From positions 62,001 through 126,000 of the forward strand of contig NZ_JANTYS010000012.1 of the NCBI RefSeq assembly GCF_024808255.1: a DNA stretch of 64,000 bases. The letters are read 5' to 3'. The notes beneath the pieces are model-generated. The model was not told where the DNA came from and did not search any database. It saw only the letters and a program-made list of their open reading frames with translations. The position numbers and the translations under genes are program-made. Positions 8,662-18,101 of the stretch are shown here, piece by piece; position 1 is the stretch's first letter, and the number at the start of each line of letters is the position of its first letter. The stretch comes from Mucilaginibacter dorajii. Lineage in GTDB: Bacteria; Bacteroidota; Bacteroidia; Sphingobacteriales; Sphingobacteriaceae.

Positions 8662-10530
8662 ATGATCAACCTTAAAAAATTACTGCCTGTAGTTTTACTA
8701 TTGGGCGGCGCTACAGCATTAGCGCAAATAACTTTACCTATTAATACAACCCTGCAAAAAACCTATACCAAAGGTACCCGTACCCAGGGTGGCGCGCCGG
8801 GCAAAAACTATTGGCAAAATACGGCTAACTATACCATTAAGGTAGGCTTCGATCCAAAAACGCGATTGGTTAGCGGCACCGTTGGTATCGATTATGTGAA
8901 TAACAGTCCGGATACGCTTAAACGGGTGCTTTTCAAGCTCTACCCCAATATCTACCAAAAAGGAGCAGCCCGCGACAGGGCGATTTCACCAAGCGATATT
9001 ACCGATGGCGTTACCATTAAATCTTTAAGCCAGGATGGACAGCTATTGGATAGCACCAAACGCCGTATTGCCAATACCAATATGTCTTTAAAGCCTAAGG
9101 CTATTAGTCCAAAACAGAGCACCCATTTTGATATCGCTTACGCCTACACACTTAATAAAACATCGCATATCCGCACCGGGCAGGTTGATGAAGGCGCGTT
9201 CTTTATCGCTTACTTTTTCCCGAGGATAGCCGTTTATGACGATATTGATGGTTGGAACGAGTATCCATACAAAGGATCGGAAGAGTTTTATAATGATTTT
9301 TGCCATTTTAATGCCGAGATCACGGTACCCGGCGATTACCAGGTTTGGGCAACCGGTAACCTTAAAAATGCCGATGAGGTTTATAACCCCAAATATGTAA
9401 AGCTGATAACTGCAGCAAATACCTATGATAAGGTAACCGATATTGTTACCGAAGCCGACCTTGCTGCCGGCGACATTACCAAAAAGAACCCCACCAATAC
9501 CTGGAAATTTGAGGCCGACAGTGTGACCGACCTGGCCTTTGCTACCAGCAACCATTATATTTGGAAGGCAAGCAGCCTGGTGGTCGACCCTAAAACCAAT
9601 CGCCGTACCCGTGTGGACGCCGTATTTAACCCTGCTCATAAAGACTATTTTGAGGTGATCAATTACGCCCGCAAAACCGTGGAAACCATGAGCTACAAAT
9701 TCCCTAAATGGCCTTACCCCTACCCGCATGAAACCGTTTTTGACGGACTTGACCAAATGGAGTACCCCATGATGGTGAATGACAATCCGCTTGAACAAAG
9801 TGAAGACGCCATTGAGCTAACCGACCATGAGATTTTCCATACCATGTTCCCTTTTTACATGGGTGTAAACGAAACCAAATACGCCTTTATGGATGAAGGC
9901 TGGGCAACCATAGGCGAATGGTTGATCAGCCCGGAAATTGATCCAAAGATCACCGATCTTTATGGGATCAGCGCGGTAAACGGCTCGGCAGGGTCTGAAC
10001 AGGATGTGCCCATCATGACTCTTACACCGGGCTTGTTGGGTATTGCCGGCTTTACCAATAATTATCCAAAACCTGCTTTTGGCTACCTGTATATAAAAGA
10101 AATGCTGGGCGATGAATTGTTTACCAAAGCACTTCATAACTACATTAGTTTATGGCATGGCAAACACCCCATGCCTTACGACTTTTTCAATAGCATGAAT
10201 GCAGGTGCCGGCATCAACATGAACTGGTTTTGGAAAAACTGGTTCTTTGATAACGGCATCCCCGATCTGGCTATCAGCAAGGTAAGCCACGTAGCAAAAA
10301 ATTATACCGCAACCATCACCAGCATTGGCAACAAGGCAGTACCTGTACACCTTACCATATACTACGCCGATGGCAGCACCCAAACCGCCGGCAAAACCAT
10401 AGCATGCTGGGCAAAAGGAAACAAAACAACAACCGTAAGCTTCGCGGCAAAGAGTGCTATTAAACAAATAGTATTAGGAACTACCTACGATGTTGATTCA
10501 GATAAAAGCAATAACGTTTGGAAACCTTAA
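8662..10530 (+). CDS. Secreted M1-family metallopeptidase
   Basis: A 622-aa zinc aminopeptidase-like enzyme exported by a signal peptide (cleavage near ATALAQ, residue 22). The gluzincin motif is complete: His389, Glu390 and His393 in HEIFH, with the third zinc ligand Glu412 eighteen residues later in MDEGWA. Ahead of it, QMEYPMM at 365-371 replaces the classical GAMEN exopeptidase loop and keeps the glutamate at 367. The N-terminal part is the expected beta-saddle domain. Known for the family: release of N-terminal residues from peptides. Location is periplasm or outer membrane. The gene stands alone. Antisense ORFs inside it are frame shadows. Confidence 0.92.
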   Translation: MINLKKLLPVVLLLGGATALAQITLPINTTLQKTYTKGTRTQGGAPGKNYWQNTANYTIKVGFDPKTRLVSGTVGIDYVNNSPDTLKRVLFKLYPNIYQKGAARDRAISPSDITDGVTIKSLSQDGQLLDSTKRRIANTNMSLKPKAISPKQSTHFDIAYAYTLNKTSHIRTGQVDEGAFFIAYFFPRIAVYDDIDGWNEYPYKGSEEFYNDFCHFNAEITVPGDYQVWATGNLKNADEVYNPKYVKLITAANTYDKVTDIVTEADLAAGDITKKNPTNTWKFEADSVTDLAFATSNHYIWKASSLVVDPKTNRRTRVDAVFNPAHKDYFEVINYARKTVETMSYKFPKWPYPYPHETVFDGLDQMEYPMMVNDNPLEQSEDAIELTDHEIFHTMFPFYMGVNETKYAFMDEGWATIGEWLISPEIDPKITDLYGISAVNGSAGSEQDVPIMTLTPGLLGIAGFTNNYPKPAFGYLYIKEMLGDELFTKALHNYISLWHGKHPMPYDFFNSMNAGAGINMNWFWKNWFFDNGIPDLAISKVSHVAKNYTATITSIGNKAVPVHLTIYYADGSTQTAGKTIACWAKGNKTTTVSFAAKSAIKQIVLGTTYDVDSDKSNNVWKP

Positions 10531-10531
10531 T

Positions 10532-10706
10532 TGGACTTTGGGGCTGCGGGACTATGGGACTTTTGGACTATGGGACCGTTAGACTTTAAGACTATAGGAT
10601 AAAGAATTAGAGAAAGGAGAAAAGCACCACCGGCTTTTTTCCTTTCTCTTTTATACAAAAATATCAGAGCCGATAGTCTAACAATCCCATAGTCCAAAAA
10701 GTCCAG
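10532..10706. repeat. Word-repeat element G (long inverted arms around a terminator)
   Basis: Left arm 10532-10600 repeats words like GGACTATGGGACTTTTGG. Right arm about 10675-10706 has the same words inverted (CCCATAGTCCAAAAAGTCC). The hairpin terminator at 10609-10649 sits between. The element starts directly after the peptidase stop codon and fills the gap to the convergent gene. Related single-arm sequence occurs at 54638-54715. Confidence 0.75.
10609..10649. terminator. Bidirectional hairpin terminator
   Basis: Arms 10609-10625 and 10633-10649 pair at 16 of 17 positions around a short loop, with T- and A-rich flanks. It lies between the convergent peptidase and DoxX-type genes and can serve both. 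Confidence 0.7.
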
Positions 10707-10711
10707 GGCTC

Positions 10712-12007
10712 CTATCTATTATACGGTGTCTCGCTTATCCAGTGGAAGCCCCTGTTGATCAGTTTAAATTTGTTGAGATCGAATTTTTTGAGGCTGATTG
10801 TTAGGGAATCTCTATCCCACATTCCCTTTAGCAGTAAGTCGCCATTTTTTGCTTCGGTATACCTAAACAGGTTTCTTTTCAGGGTATCGGTGTAGGAGTT
10901 AATAACGATACTGTGCGTTGTTGAATCAATTTTAAAGCTGTAATTTTTTAACGTGTCATTCATGAGTTTTATGCGGGCGTTAGCTGCATAGCTAATAATG
11001 AGCTTGCGCCAACGGGTGGTATCGGTTGTAAGCGGCGCGATAGTGTCCTTGTTACGCACAAAACTTTGTACATCATAAATACCGTACAGCGGCGGCTTAG
11101 GTGCCTTATCGCCATATTGGGTGGCTGCCTCAATATCCCCCTTTAAATTGATGCCAATTACGTAAACTATCAAAACATATTTTATGGTATTAAGGGTGAT
11201 GTTTTTCCACCTTGCCTTGAAGCGGTGCGGATCGATATTGGATGGCGGGGCACTTTTGTTGAAGAAAAAGAAATTGAACAACCGTAAGGCATCTTTTGAT
11301 AACAGGAATATAGACATGGCCACCAGCATGGTTGAAAGCAGCTTAACCGGCACATCAAAGCAGTAATTAATGGCCATAATATTCCCGGCAACTACTACGC
11401 CTAAAACAGCACCCAGGGTTGTTGTTTTACGGAAGAAAAGCAGTAAGCCGCAACTAACTTCGGCTATGCCGGTAAAGTAATTAAAGCCGGTTGAGTAGCC
11501 CATATACGTCCAGGCCAGGCCCATGGGTGATGCATCACCAAATGATTCCAGCAGCCGGCCCGGTGTTGGTGATCCAAACTGTAGTTTTATGATTTTAATA
11601 AAGCCATAACTCAGCATGGTTAAGGCTACATAATACCGCACGATAACACAAACCCAATAAAACAGCTTGTTATAGTTTCGTGCTTTCCTGTCAATTACCG
11701 ACCAGATGACCGCGCTAACCGCCGATAGTATCGCCACAAATAATAAAACCAAATAGTCATAAGTTGTATCCCCACTGCCCCCTGTGAAATCGGTAATTGG
11801 TTTGGCCATATGCAGCACATTTTTGGCCAGCCAGGGTATAAAGGTGTGAAACGGATTGATGAAGAGGTTAAAAAGCGGATCGGCATAAGGCAAAAAGCCG
11901 TTGGGATCGAGGATGATATAAACGATAAAAAACACCAGGAAAAAACGGAGGGCCAGTTTTTGGATGCCCGACCAGTATACAGGTTCGGTAGCGTTAATTG
12001 TGGTCAT
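10712..12007 (-). CDS. DoxX-like multi-span inner membrane protein
   Basis: A 431-aa integral membrane protein with about seven or eight hydrophobic segments. Examples are LRFFLVFFIVYIILD near 20-34, a segment near 86-103, and the central pairs around 117-135 and 170-190. A hydrophilic C-terminal domain of about 130 residues follows. The central four-helix part resembles DoxX/quinol-oxidase-accessory proteins (YGFIKIIKLQFGSP, then GIAEVSCGLLLFFRKTTTLGA), a fold shared by MauE and DoxD-like proteins. The C-terminal part looks like a soluble periplasmic domain with no recognised motif. No partner gene lies next to it. The exact reaction is unknown, and a redox or quinone-linked role is only a family-level guess. 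Confidence 0.75.
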   Translation of the reverse strand: MTTINATEPVYWSGIQKLALRFFLVFFIVYIILDPNGFLPYADPLFNLFINPFHTFIPWLAKNVLHMAKPITDFTGGSGDTTYDYLVLLFVAILSAVSAVIWSVIDRKARNYNKLFYWVCVIVRYYVALTMLSYGFIKIIKLQFGSPTPGRLLESFGDASPMGLAWTYMGYSTGFNYFTGIAEVSCGLLLFFRKTTTLGAVLGVVVAGNIMAINYCFDVPVKLLSTMLVAMSIFLLSKDALRLFNFFFFNKSAPPSNIDPHRFKARWKNITLNTIKYVLIVYVIGINLKGDIEAATQYGDKAPKPPLYGIYDVQSFVRNKDTIAPLTTDTTRWRKLIISYAANARIKLMNDTLKNYSFKIDSTTHSIVINSYTDTLKRNLFRYTEAKNGDLLLKGMWDRDSLTISLKKFDLNKFKLINRGFHWISETPYNR

Positions 12008-12542
12008 AGGATTTAGTTTACGCTAAATATAATAATTTGAGTATTAAATTACTATTTGAAAGGCAATTAAGAATTGGCACGTTTCTGTTCATGGCTTTTG
12101 GTCAAATAAACCTTTACCTTCAGGGCAAACGCATCTAATTGGGTTAACATAACTTAACACATTTCATACAAAATACACCATAACTACATAATAATCAACA
12201 TATTAAGATTTAACAAGGTTAACACTAAACTGATGTATTGCGCAATTTAGGCGCATCCAAAAATTGATGCCTGTTGTTGGCCAATATAAGTCTATTCGAT
12301 ACCCGGATCATTTAACCAGGGCCAGGTAATAAAAACAAGGTATCGTTTGATGTTTATATCTTGCCTACGCCGTAACCCTATTCCGTTACCTATTATTAAA
12401 TAAAGGCTCCTGTTAACTATTTAGGTGGGCTTGCCCTGCCTTTACCTTAATTTGATTTTGATAAACAATTGATTGTTGTTTGCAAACACCTACGGTTTTA
12501 AGAAGCCTACCTTTACCAGGTAATTAATAATCAAAAAAGATC
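12008..12542. other. 535-bp AT-rich intergenic region
   Basis: Between two divergent membrane-protein genes, no ORF. GTTAACATAACTTAAC at 12143-12158 and GTTAACACTAAAC at 12218-12230 resemble the motif found upstream of the TonB receptors at 41288-41310 and 45626-45648. They are not followed by a TAnnTTTG box at the same distance, so their role is uncertain. Confidence 0.5.
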
Positions 12543-12905
12543 ATGCTTATCAAAATCATTAGCGGGGTACTTATTTTATTTACGGCTTATATGGGTATTA
12601 AACACGGCTGGCAGGGTTTAAACGCCAGACTTACCGATGCCGGCCCGGCGGCAGATCTGTTTAAGAAAATCAATTTAAGCCTGCCGGTTATTAAGGTATT
12701 TTCGGCGCTGACTATCCTGAGCGCTTTTATGATCCTGTTTCCACAAACATTTGTGGCTGGTAATGTATTGAATGCTATTTTGATATTTTTTCTGATGATA
12801 CAGTTTTTACGCGTTGGCGAAATGAAACCGGCGCTTATTGAGATCCCATTTTTATTGATACCGATAGTGCTGATATTTTTGAAACATCCGTTGGCCGTAA
12901 AATAG
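12543..12905 (+). CDS. Small DoxX-like four-helix membrane protein (120 aa)
   Basis: A 120-aa protein that is almost entirely hydrophobic, with four predicted membrane helices. These are residues 1-20, about 48-66 (PVIKVFSALTILSAFMILFP), about 72-90, and 98-115. Size and helix pattern fit DoxX-family small membrane proteins, which are common in Bacteroidota and mostly of unknown function. No signal peptide is separate from helix 1. The gene stands alone, divergent from the larger DoxX-like gene, and is followed by a palindromic element. Annotation rests on topology, not on a catalytic motif. Confidence 0.7.
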   Translation: MLIKIISGVLILFTAYMGIKHGWQGLNARLTDAGPAADLFKKINLSLPVIKVFSALTILSAFMILFPQTFVAGNVLNAILIFFLMIQFLRVGEMKPALIEIPFLLIPIVLIFLKHPLAVK

Positions 12906-12956
12906 CTTTATTCCCTGGGCTACTGTGTGTACACATTTTTTTATAATAAAGAAAAA

Positions 12957-13096
12957 TGTCATTTCGAACGAGCAAGCGCAGGGAAAAGTGGGGTGCGAGG
13001 AGAAATCTTCTACGATTTGCATGTCCGAATGTCCGCTTTTACAAGATTTCTCCTCACCTCCGGCGCGCAACCCCTACCGGTTCGTTCGAAATGACA
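12957..13096. repeat. Palindromic repeat family C, copy 1
   Basis: A 140-bp element with exact 11-bp terminal inverted repeats TGTCATTTCGA and TCGAAATGACA. The inner pair GAGAAATCTT / AAGATTTCTC is also inverted. The related copy is at 15013-15145. ORFs predicted across it are artefacts. The rest of the gap to 13305 shows nothing I can support. Confidence 0.88.
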
Positions 13097-13305
13097 ACGT
13101 TTTTTGTTAATGATATGACTCTGAAAAGATGTGGGTATACGGTAGCCCGCTGGGGGAGAAAATACCTTAACTTAATGACATTGGCCGTTAGGTACGCTAC
13201 ACAGGTTTCGTACCTACGGCACGCAAAAGACGTTTATACTATGCTACAAAGCTTTAACTCTTACAGAGTAACCCACCAGTAAAACCGGCAGCCGCTTAAA
13301 ACAAA

Positions 13306-14490
13306 TTAGCAGGCCGGCAGCCAAAGTGTAAAGCAGGTGTGTTGTTCGGTTGATTTAACGGTGAGGGTACCGCCATGCGCACGGGCAATTTCTGAAGAAA
13401 TGTACAGGCCTAAACCCAGACCTTCCTTATGAGGTTCTACCTCGCCACGGTAAAAGGGGTGAAACAGGCGTTCCATCACCACCGCAGGAATTTTATCGCC
13501 ACTATTGGTTACTGATAAAGTAAATCCACTGTTATTACTGGTGGCTTCCACATTTACCGGCATATCTTTTTCGCCGTGCGATAGCGCATTGCCTAATATA
13601 TTAGATAACAGCTGCGCTATGCGCCTGCCATCGCAATTTACAGGCATGGTTAAATCAAAGTTAGTTTCGATAGTACGGTTTGGCCAAATGATGCGTAGCT
13701 CGGTAAGTACATTGGTTAGCATATTTTCCAGTGGCTCGTTATCCTTACGGTTAAGGATGATCCCTTCACCCAGGCGGCCGCGGGCAAAATCAAGGATGTT
13801 TTCAATGAGCGCTTTCATGCGGTAAGCCGAATCCTGCACGATATTGGCCATGCGGGTTACGCGTTCATCAGACGGGATACGCAGCAGCAACTGGGCCACA
13901 TTAAGCACAGCCCCTACAGGGTTAAGCAAATCGTGCCCTAAAATGGCTATAAATTGATCCCGGAGTTCGGCAGTTTCCCGCTCTTCGCGTAGTTTTTTTT
14001 CGCTGATGGCCAACTGATCGGCCGAATCCATGTGAAATGCTATCAGTTCGGCAAAAAGCTTGAACATGCTAATGGTGGCAGGCGTATTCAAAACATGCGG
14101 ATGCGGATCGATAGCGCAAAGCGTACCGAAGAACTGACCATTTTTTTTTACGATAGGGATAGAAATATAGCTTTGAAAGCCATACATGGCCGGTGTATGG
14201 TGGTTACGGAAATGAGCATCAAGGGCTACATGATCAATTATTACGCCATGACCCGTTTGCCGTATCTCGTGACAAATGGTTGATTCAAGCACCAGCTCAC
14301 CACCGGGTTCCAAACCAAATTGAATTTCATCGCGTACGGCGCAGCAGATCCATTTCTCGTCGGTTACACGCGCAACTGCCGAAAAACCCATGCCGGTGGT
14401 ACGGCAAATAACTTCTAAAATTGACGAAACTACAGGGATGTTGCTTACCGCTTTAATATCTGCCTGAATCTCGGGAGTAAAGTTTTCCAA
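13306..14490 (-). CDS. Soluble GAF-domain sensor histidine kinase
   Basis: A 394-aa cytoplasmic kinase without membrane segments. A GAF domain covers about residues 20-155. A short coiled linker is followed by the HisKA helix pair with phospho-acceptor His186 in AILGHDLLNP. The HATPase domain carries an N-box (LSNILGNALSHG), a G1 region (NSGDKIP) and G2 (EGLGLGLYISSEIARAHGG). It would autophosphorylate in response to a small ligand, or light or redox if the GAF binds a chromophore; no chromophore cysteine is recognised. No response regulator gene is adjacent, so it is an orphan. The start is a TTG at 14490, the only in-frame start that keeps the whole GAF domain. Confidence 0.9.
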   Translation of the reverse strand: MENFTPEIQADIKAVSNIPVVSSILEVICRTTGMGFSAVARVTDEKWICCAVRDEIQFGLEPGGELVLESTICHEIRQTGHGVIIDHVALDAHFRNHHTPAMYGFQSYISIPIVKKNGQFFGTLCAIDPHPHVLNTPATISMFKLFAELIAFHMDSADQLAISEKKLREERETAELRDQFIAILGHDLLNPVGAVLNVAQLLLRIPSDERVTRMANIVQDSAYRMKALIENILDFARGRLGEGIILNRKDNEPLENMLTNVLTELRIIWPNRTIETNFDLTMPVNCDGRRIAQLLSNILGNALSHGEKDMPVNVEATSNNSGFTLSVTNSGDKIPAVVMERLFHPFYRGEVEPHKEGLGLGLYISSEIARAHGGTLTVKSTEQHTCFTLWLPAC

Positions 14491-14617
14491 CTTTGTGCTA
14501 ATGTTTTACAATTACCCAAGCAATCTAACAACAATTTTGTTCATTTAAAAATGAAATATCATTTGAGGTAAAGTATTAAATTATTAGGAAAACGAAGCAT
14601 CTTTAATATAAACAGGT

Positions 14618-14992
14618 TTAAGATTCATAATAAACCACTGGCTCCAGGTCATTCAGTTCCTCATCGGTAAATAATCTGGACCGGATAATGAACCTGATAC
14701 CCATAGGGATCTCGATAGAAAAACTGGAGCCGCGGCCCGGTGTAACATCCAACGTTAGGTGAGTATGTTTCCAATATTCAAACTGATCGATACTCATAAA
14801 AAATTCGCAGCCGGCAACCTCACCTATCTTTACATCGCTGCCACCAATTTTAAAGTCGCCTTTTTCAAAGCACATGGGCGATGAGCCATCACAGCAGCCC
14901 CCGCTTTGGTGAAACATCAAGGGGCCAAAACGCTCTTTTAGTTGAGCTATAACGTCTTCGGCAGCGGGGGTTGTGGTAACTCTGGGTGTCAT
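14618..14992 (-). CDS. DUF779 family protein, aldehyde dehydrogenase partner
   Basis: A 124-aa soluble protein of the DUF779 family, recognisable by HQSGGCCDGSSPMCF near residues 28-42 and the C-terminal block around DVTPGRGSSFS. It is encoded downstream of the aldehyde dehydrogenase on the same strand, separated by 229 bp that contain a terminator and a palindromic element. DUF779 genes are frequently found beside ExaC/AldB-type aldehyde dehydrogenases, so a shared role in aldehyde oxidation is likely. The biochemical function is not established to my knowledge. The clustered Cys residues could bind a metal, which is inference. Confidence 0.88.
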   Translation of the reverse strand: MTPRVTTTPAAEDVIAQLKERFGPLMFHQSGGCCDGSSPMCFEKGDFKIGGSDVKIGEVAGCEFFMSIDQFEYWKHTHLTLDVTPGRGSSFSIEIPMGIRFIIRSRLFTDEELNDLEPVVYYES

Positions 14993-15012
14993 GGATTTAA
15001 AACTAATAAAGA

Positions 15013-15145
15013 TGTCATTTCGATACGAGGTACGAGTGAGAAATCTTATACGCGCAGTTGTGACATGTATTGTCGCCCAGCAAGATGTATAAGATTTCTC
15101 TTTCGCCCCAATGCTCTTGGCCTTCTCCGCTCTATCGAAATGACA
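15013..15145. repeat. Palindromic repeat family C, copy 2
   Basis: A 133-bp relative of the element at 12957-13096, with the same terminal inverted repeats TGTCATTTCGA / TCGAAATGACA and the inner GAGAAATCTTATA / TATAAGATTTCTC pair. It lies inside the gap between the aldehyde dehydrogenase and its DUF779 partner, so it may have inserted into an operon. Confidence 0.88.
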
Positions 15146-15168
15146 AATTAAATGTTACTAAACGATAA

Positions 15169-15206
15169 AAGGCGCTGCAAAATCCCAATCATTTTGCAGG
15201 CGCCTT
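15169..15206 (-). terminator. Hairpin terminator after the aldehyde dehydrogenase
   Basis: Arms 15169-15183 and 15191-15206 (GGCGC and TGCAAAAT blocks) pair almost completely around a short loop, 16 nt past the aldehyde dehydrogenase stop. A T-rich stretch follows on the minus strand (complement of ATAAAA). It would separate the DUF779 gene from its partner. Confidence 0.7.
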
Positions 15207-15221
15207 CAGCATTAAACCGGC

Positions 15222-16724
15222 CTAAAAGAAACCCAGTTTATTCTTATTATAGGAGATCAGCATATTTTTTGTCTGGCGATAGTAGTTCAGCATCATTTTA
15301 TGATTTTCCCTGCCGAAGCCCGATTTTTTGTAGCCACCAAACGGCGCGTGTGCCGGGTAAGCGTGGTAGCAGTTAACCCAAACGCGCCCGGCCTGTATGG
15401 CGCGTGGCACCTGGTAAATTTCATGCGCGTCGCGGGTCCAAACGCCTGCACCTAAGCCGTACAGGGTATCATTGGCTATTTCAATAGCTTCTTCTACCGT
15501 TTTAAAGGTGGTAACCGATACCACCGGACCAAAAATCTCTTCCTGGAAAATACGCATCTTGTTATTGCCCTTAAAAATGGTTGGGGTTATATAATAACCG
15601 CCGCCCAGATCGCCCTCAAGTTTTTGCGCATCGCCACCGGCCAATACCTCGGCACCTTCTTTTTTGCCGATATCCAGGTAGCTCAGGATCTTTTCGTACT
15701 GATCATTAGAAGCCTGCGCGCCCATCATGGTAGTTGAATCCAGCGGGTCGCCCATTTTGATGGCTTTGGTGCGGGCAATAACACGTTCTATAAACTTGTC
15801 GTAAATATTTTCATGTACCAGCATGCGCGATGGGCAGGTACAAACTTCGCCCTGGTTTAAGGCAAACAGTACGGCACCTTCTACAGCCTTATCAAAAAAC
15901 TCGTCATCGGCATCGCCAACAGATTCAAAGAAAATATTGGGAGATTTACCACCAAGCTCCATGGTAACCGGAATGAGGTTTTCTGACGCATATTGCATGA
16001 TCAAACGCCCGGTAGTGGTTTCGCCTGTAAAAGCTACTTTGCTAATACGGGAATTGGTAGCCAGCGGCTTACCGGCCTCGGGGCCAAAACCTGTTACAAT
16101 ATTTAATACACCCGGGGGCAGGATATCGCCTATCAGCTCCATCAGCACCATAATACTGGTTGGCGTTTGTTCCGCTGGTTTTACCACCACGCAGCAGCCG
16201 GCCGCCAACGCGGGGGCAATTTTCCAGGTAGCCATTAACAGCGGGAAATTCCATGGAATAATTTGTCCTACTACGCCAAGAGGCTCCTGCAGGTTTATGC
16301 TTACGGTAAACTCATCGTGCTCACTGATGCTGCTTTCTTCTGCACGGATAGCACCGGCAAAGTAGCGAAAATGATCAACGCACAATGGCAAATCGGCAGC
16401 CATGGTTTCACGGATGGCCTTACCATTGTCTATGGTTTCTACCGTGGCCAGGTAGCTTAAATTATCTTCAATTACCTGGGCTATTTTAAGCAGCAGGTTA
16501 CTGCGCAGGGTGGCGGCTGTTTTGCTCCAGGTTTTAAAGGCCTCGGTGGCAGCATCGACAGCGGCTTCAATATCCTCTTTGGTTGAGCGGGCGGCTTTGG
16601 TAAAAACCTTGCCGTCAATGGGCGATATGTTATCAAAATACTCGCCTTTAACAGGCGGAACAAATTTGCCGCCAATGAAATTGTCGTACTTATCCTTAAA
16701 GGATGGTCTTTGCGCTGTACTCAT
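15222..16724 (-). CDS. NAD-dependent aldehyde dehydrogenase (AldB/ExaC type)
   Basis: A 500-aa cytoplasmic enzyme that oxidises aldehydes to carboxylic acids with NAD(P)+. Family landmarks are PWNFP at 157-161, the general base Glu256 in MELGGKSPN, and the catalytic Cys295 in [11 protein letters not shown]. The C-terminal motif is [16 protein letters not shown]. Length is normal. The GEVCTC form and the DUF779 neighbour place it in the AldB/ExaC group that handles acetaldehyde and related short-chain aldehydes. Substrate is inferred from the group. An AraC-type regulator is transcribed divergently and probably controls it. A terminator follows the gene. Confidence 0.94.
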   Translation of the reverse strand: MSTAQRPSFKDKYDNFIGGKFVPPVKGEYFDNISPIDGKVFTKAARSTKEDIEAAVDAATEAFKTWSKTAATLRSNLLLKIAQVIEDNLSYLATVETIDNGKAIRETMAADLPLCVDHFRYFAGAIRAEESSISEHDEFTVSINLQEPLGVVGQIIPWNFPLLMATWKIAPALAAGCCVVVKPAEQTPTSIMVLMELIGDILPPGVLNIVTGFGPEAGKPLATNSRISKVAFTGETTTGRLIMQYASENLIPVTMELGGKSPNIFFESVGDADDEFFDKAVEGAVLFALNQGEVCTCPSRMLVHENIYDKFIERVIARTKAIKMGDPLDSTTMMGAQASNDQYEKILSYLDIGKKEGAEVLAGGDAQKLEGDLGGGYYITPTIFKGNNKMRIFQEEIFGPVVSVTTFKTVEEAIEIANDTLYGLGAGVWTRDAHEIYQVPRAIQAGRVWVNCYHAYPAHAPFGGYKKSGFGRENHKMMLNYYRQTKNMLISYNKNKLGFF

Positions 16725-16882
16725 AATGGTTTTATGTTTTTGGATTGGTATAGGCTAAGTTAGCGGCGGTTGCCATCGGCCTTTTGCACAATGCTCTCAA
16801 TTGGGTGCACAATAGTTTCAATTTAAAATTGATTTGCAATGTGTTGTTAACTATGCCTAACTTGCTTTTAAATAAGCCAATT

Positions 16883-17833
16883 ATGAATGAGAGAAACCTG
16901 GTATCTCCGTTTGCCCTTAGCGGTAAGCGCGAGTTGCACACGCTGGTTGAAAACCGCCGTGCCTATACCTTAAACCATTGTGAGCTTAATATTTACGAAA
17001 CTTACCAACGCAGCGAACTGGTGCCCTTAACCTTTAACGACCTGGTAATTACCAGTATGCTGCGGGGCAAAAAGGTGATGCACTTGTTTGATAAGCCCGG
17101 TTTTGACTACCTGCCCGGCGAAACCGTTATTGTGCCGCCCAATGTTACCATGACCATTGATTTCCCAGAAGCATCTGAACTTAACCCATCGCAATGTACG
17201 GCCCTGGCCATCAATCACCAGGAAATTAAAAGCACGCTTGATTTTTTAAACGAGAACTATCCCCGCACCAATAACGACCTGTGGCAGCTTAACTATCAAC
17301 AATTCCATTTTTTTAATAACCATGAGCTTGCGCAACTCATCAATAAACTCATCAGCATCAGCACGGGCGATGTGATCACCAAAGATGTTTTGGCCAACCT
17401 TACCCTGAAGGAATTACTCATCCGCATTATGCAGATGCAAAACCTGCACCAGGTGAAGGAAAACATGCAGCAGTTGGGTACCAATAACCGCTTTGCTTAT
17501 ATTTTACAATACATTAAAAACCACCTTACCGATAAGCTGAACATTGATGCCTTAAGCCAGATGGCCTACATGAGCAAAGCAAGCTTTTTCAGGGCGTTTA
17601 AGCACGAAATGGGAATTGCTCCGGTTGATTATATTATTAAGGAACGCATTCAGTTTGCCAAGCAGTTGCTGCAAAACCCTTATTGCAGTATGGCAGATGC
17701 CTGCTTTAAGGCCGGCTTTAACAACCAGCACTATTTTAGCCGGGCATTTAGAAAAATTGTGGGCACCACGCCCAGTTTGTACAAGGCGGGAATAACTACT
17801 AAAGGGGACAAAAGATTTTCGGAGCAAGGATAA
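16883..17833 (+). CDS. AraC-family transcriptional regulator divergent from aldehyde dehydrogenase
   Basis: A regulator with an N-terminal AraC_N-like cupin domain (LVENRRAYTLNHCELNIYET, then the barrel segment PGFDYLPGETVIVPPNV). A C-terminal pair of helix-turn-helix motifs follows (LSQMAYMSKASFFRAFKHEM and ACFKAGFNNQHYFSRAFRK). I chose the ATG at 16883 (MNERNLVSPF) because the conserved domain begins there; ATGs at 16853 and 16784 are in frame. It is divergent from the aldehyde dehydrogenase with about 160 bp between, so it is probably its aldehyde-responsive activator. The last residues (about KGDKRFSEQG) are encoded by the word repeat that follows, so the C-terminus appears to have been extended by repeat DNA. 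Confidence 0.88.
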   Translation: MNERNLVSPFALSGKRELHTLVENRRAYTLNHCELNIYETYQRSELVPLTFNDLVITSMLRGKKVMHLFDKPGFDYLPGETVIVPPNVTMTIDFPEASELNPSQCTALAINHQEIKSTLDFLNENYPRTNNDLWQLNYQQFHFFNNHELAQLINKLISISTGDVITKDVLANLTLKELLIRIMQMQNLHQVKENMQQLGTNNRFAYILQYIKNHLTDKLNIDALSQMAYMSKASFFRAFKHEMGIAPVDYIIKERIQFAKQLLQNPYCSMADACFKAGFNNQHYFSRAFRKIVGTTPSLYKAGITTKGDKRFSEQG

Positions 17834-18095
17834 AGGACTTTTCTGCGAGTAAAGATTTTTGGAGCAAAGATCAAAGACTCTTTTTAAAGTAAAAAAAGAT
17901 ATCTGTGGTAAGGATGATTTTTTAGGAGTAAAGATTTTGGAGTAAAGATCAAAGATGTTTTTTGGGGGAGTAAAGATATCGGGAGCAAGAATCAAGTACG
18001 TTTTGGAAGAATTTATAGAATGCAGATAAAAATCTTTAATCCATAAATCTTTATTCTTTGATCCCTTAAATAATCCATAAATCCTTGTTCCTTAA
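17808..18095. repeat. Word-repeat element H
   Basis: Left part 17808-17995 repeats GGAGCAAAGATCAAAGAC-like words five or so times with drift. Right part 18031-18095 has the same vocabulary inverted (ATAAATCTTTATTCTTTGATCCC). It begins inside the 3' end of the AraC gene and ends at the XRE gene. A related block lies at 63299-63378. The minus-strand ORF across it is an artefact. Confidence 0.75.
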
Positions 18096-18101
18096 TCTAA
18101 A

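Noticed and set aside
9088-9798. 236-codon antisense ORF inside the M1 peptidase gene
   Set aside because: It lies wholly opposite a gene with intact catalytic motifs; the antisense translation has no recognisable domain or sensible composition.
12956-13282. 108-codon ORF and overlapping short ORFs
   Set aside because: Encoded by the family C element; palindrome-derived reading frame.
13306-14490. Bacteriophytochrome
   Set aside because: There is a GAF and kinase core, but no PAS/PHY domains and no chromophore-binding cysteine motif.
17552-17995. 147-codon minus-strand ORF
   Set aside because: Runs through the AraC gene and word-repeat DNA; the N-terminal half is translated repeat (TPKKSS- and ILAPD-type sequence).
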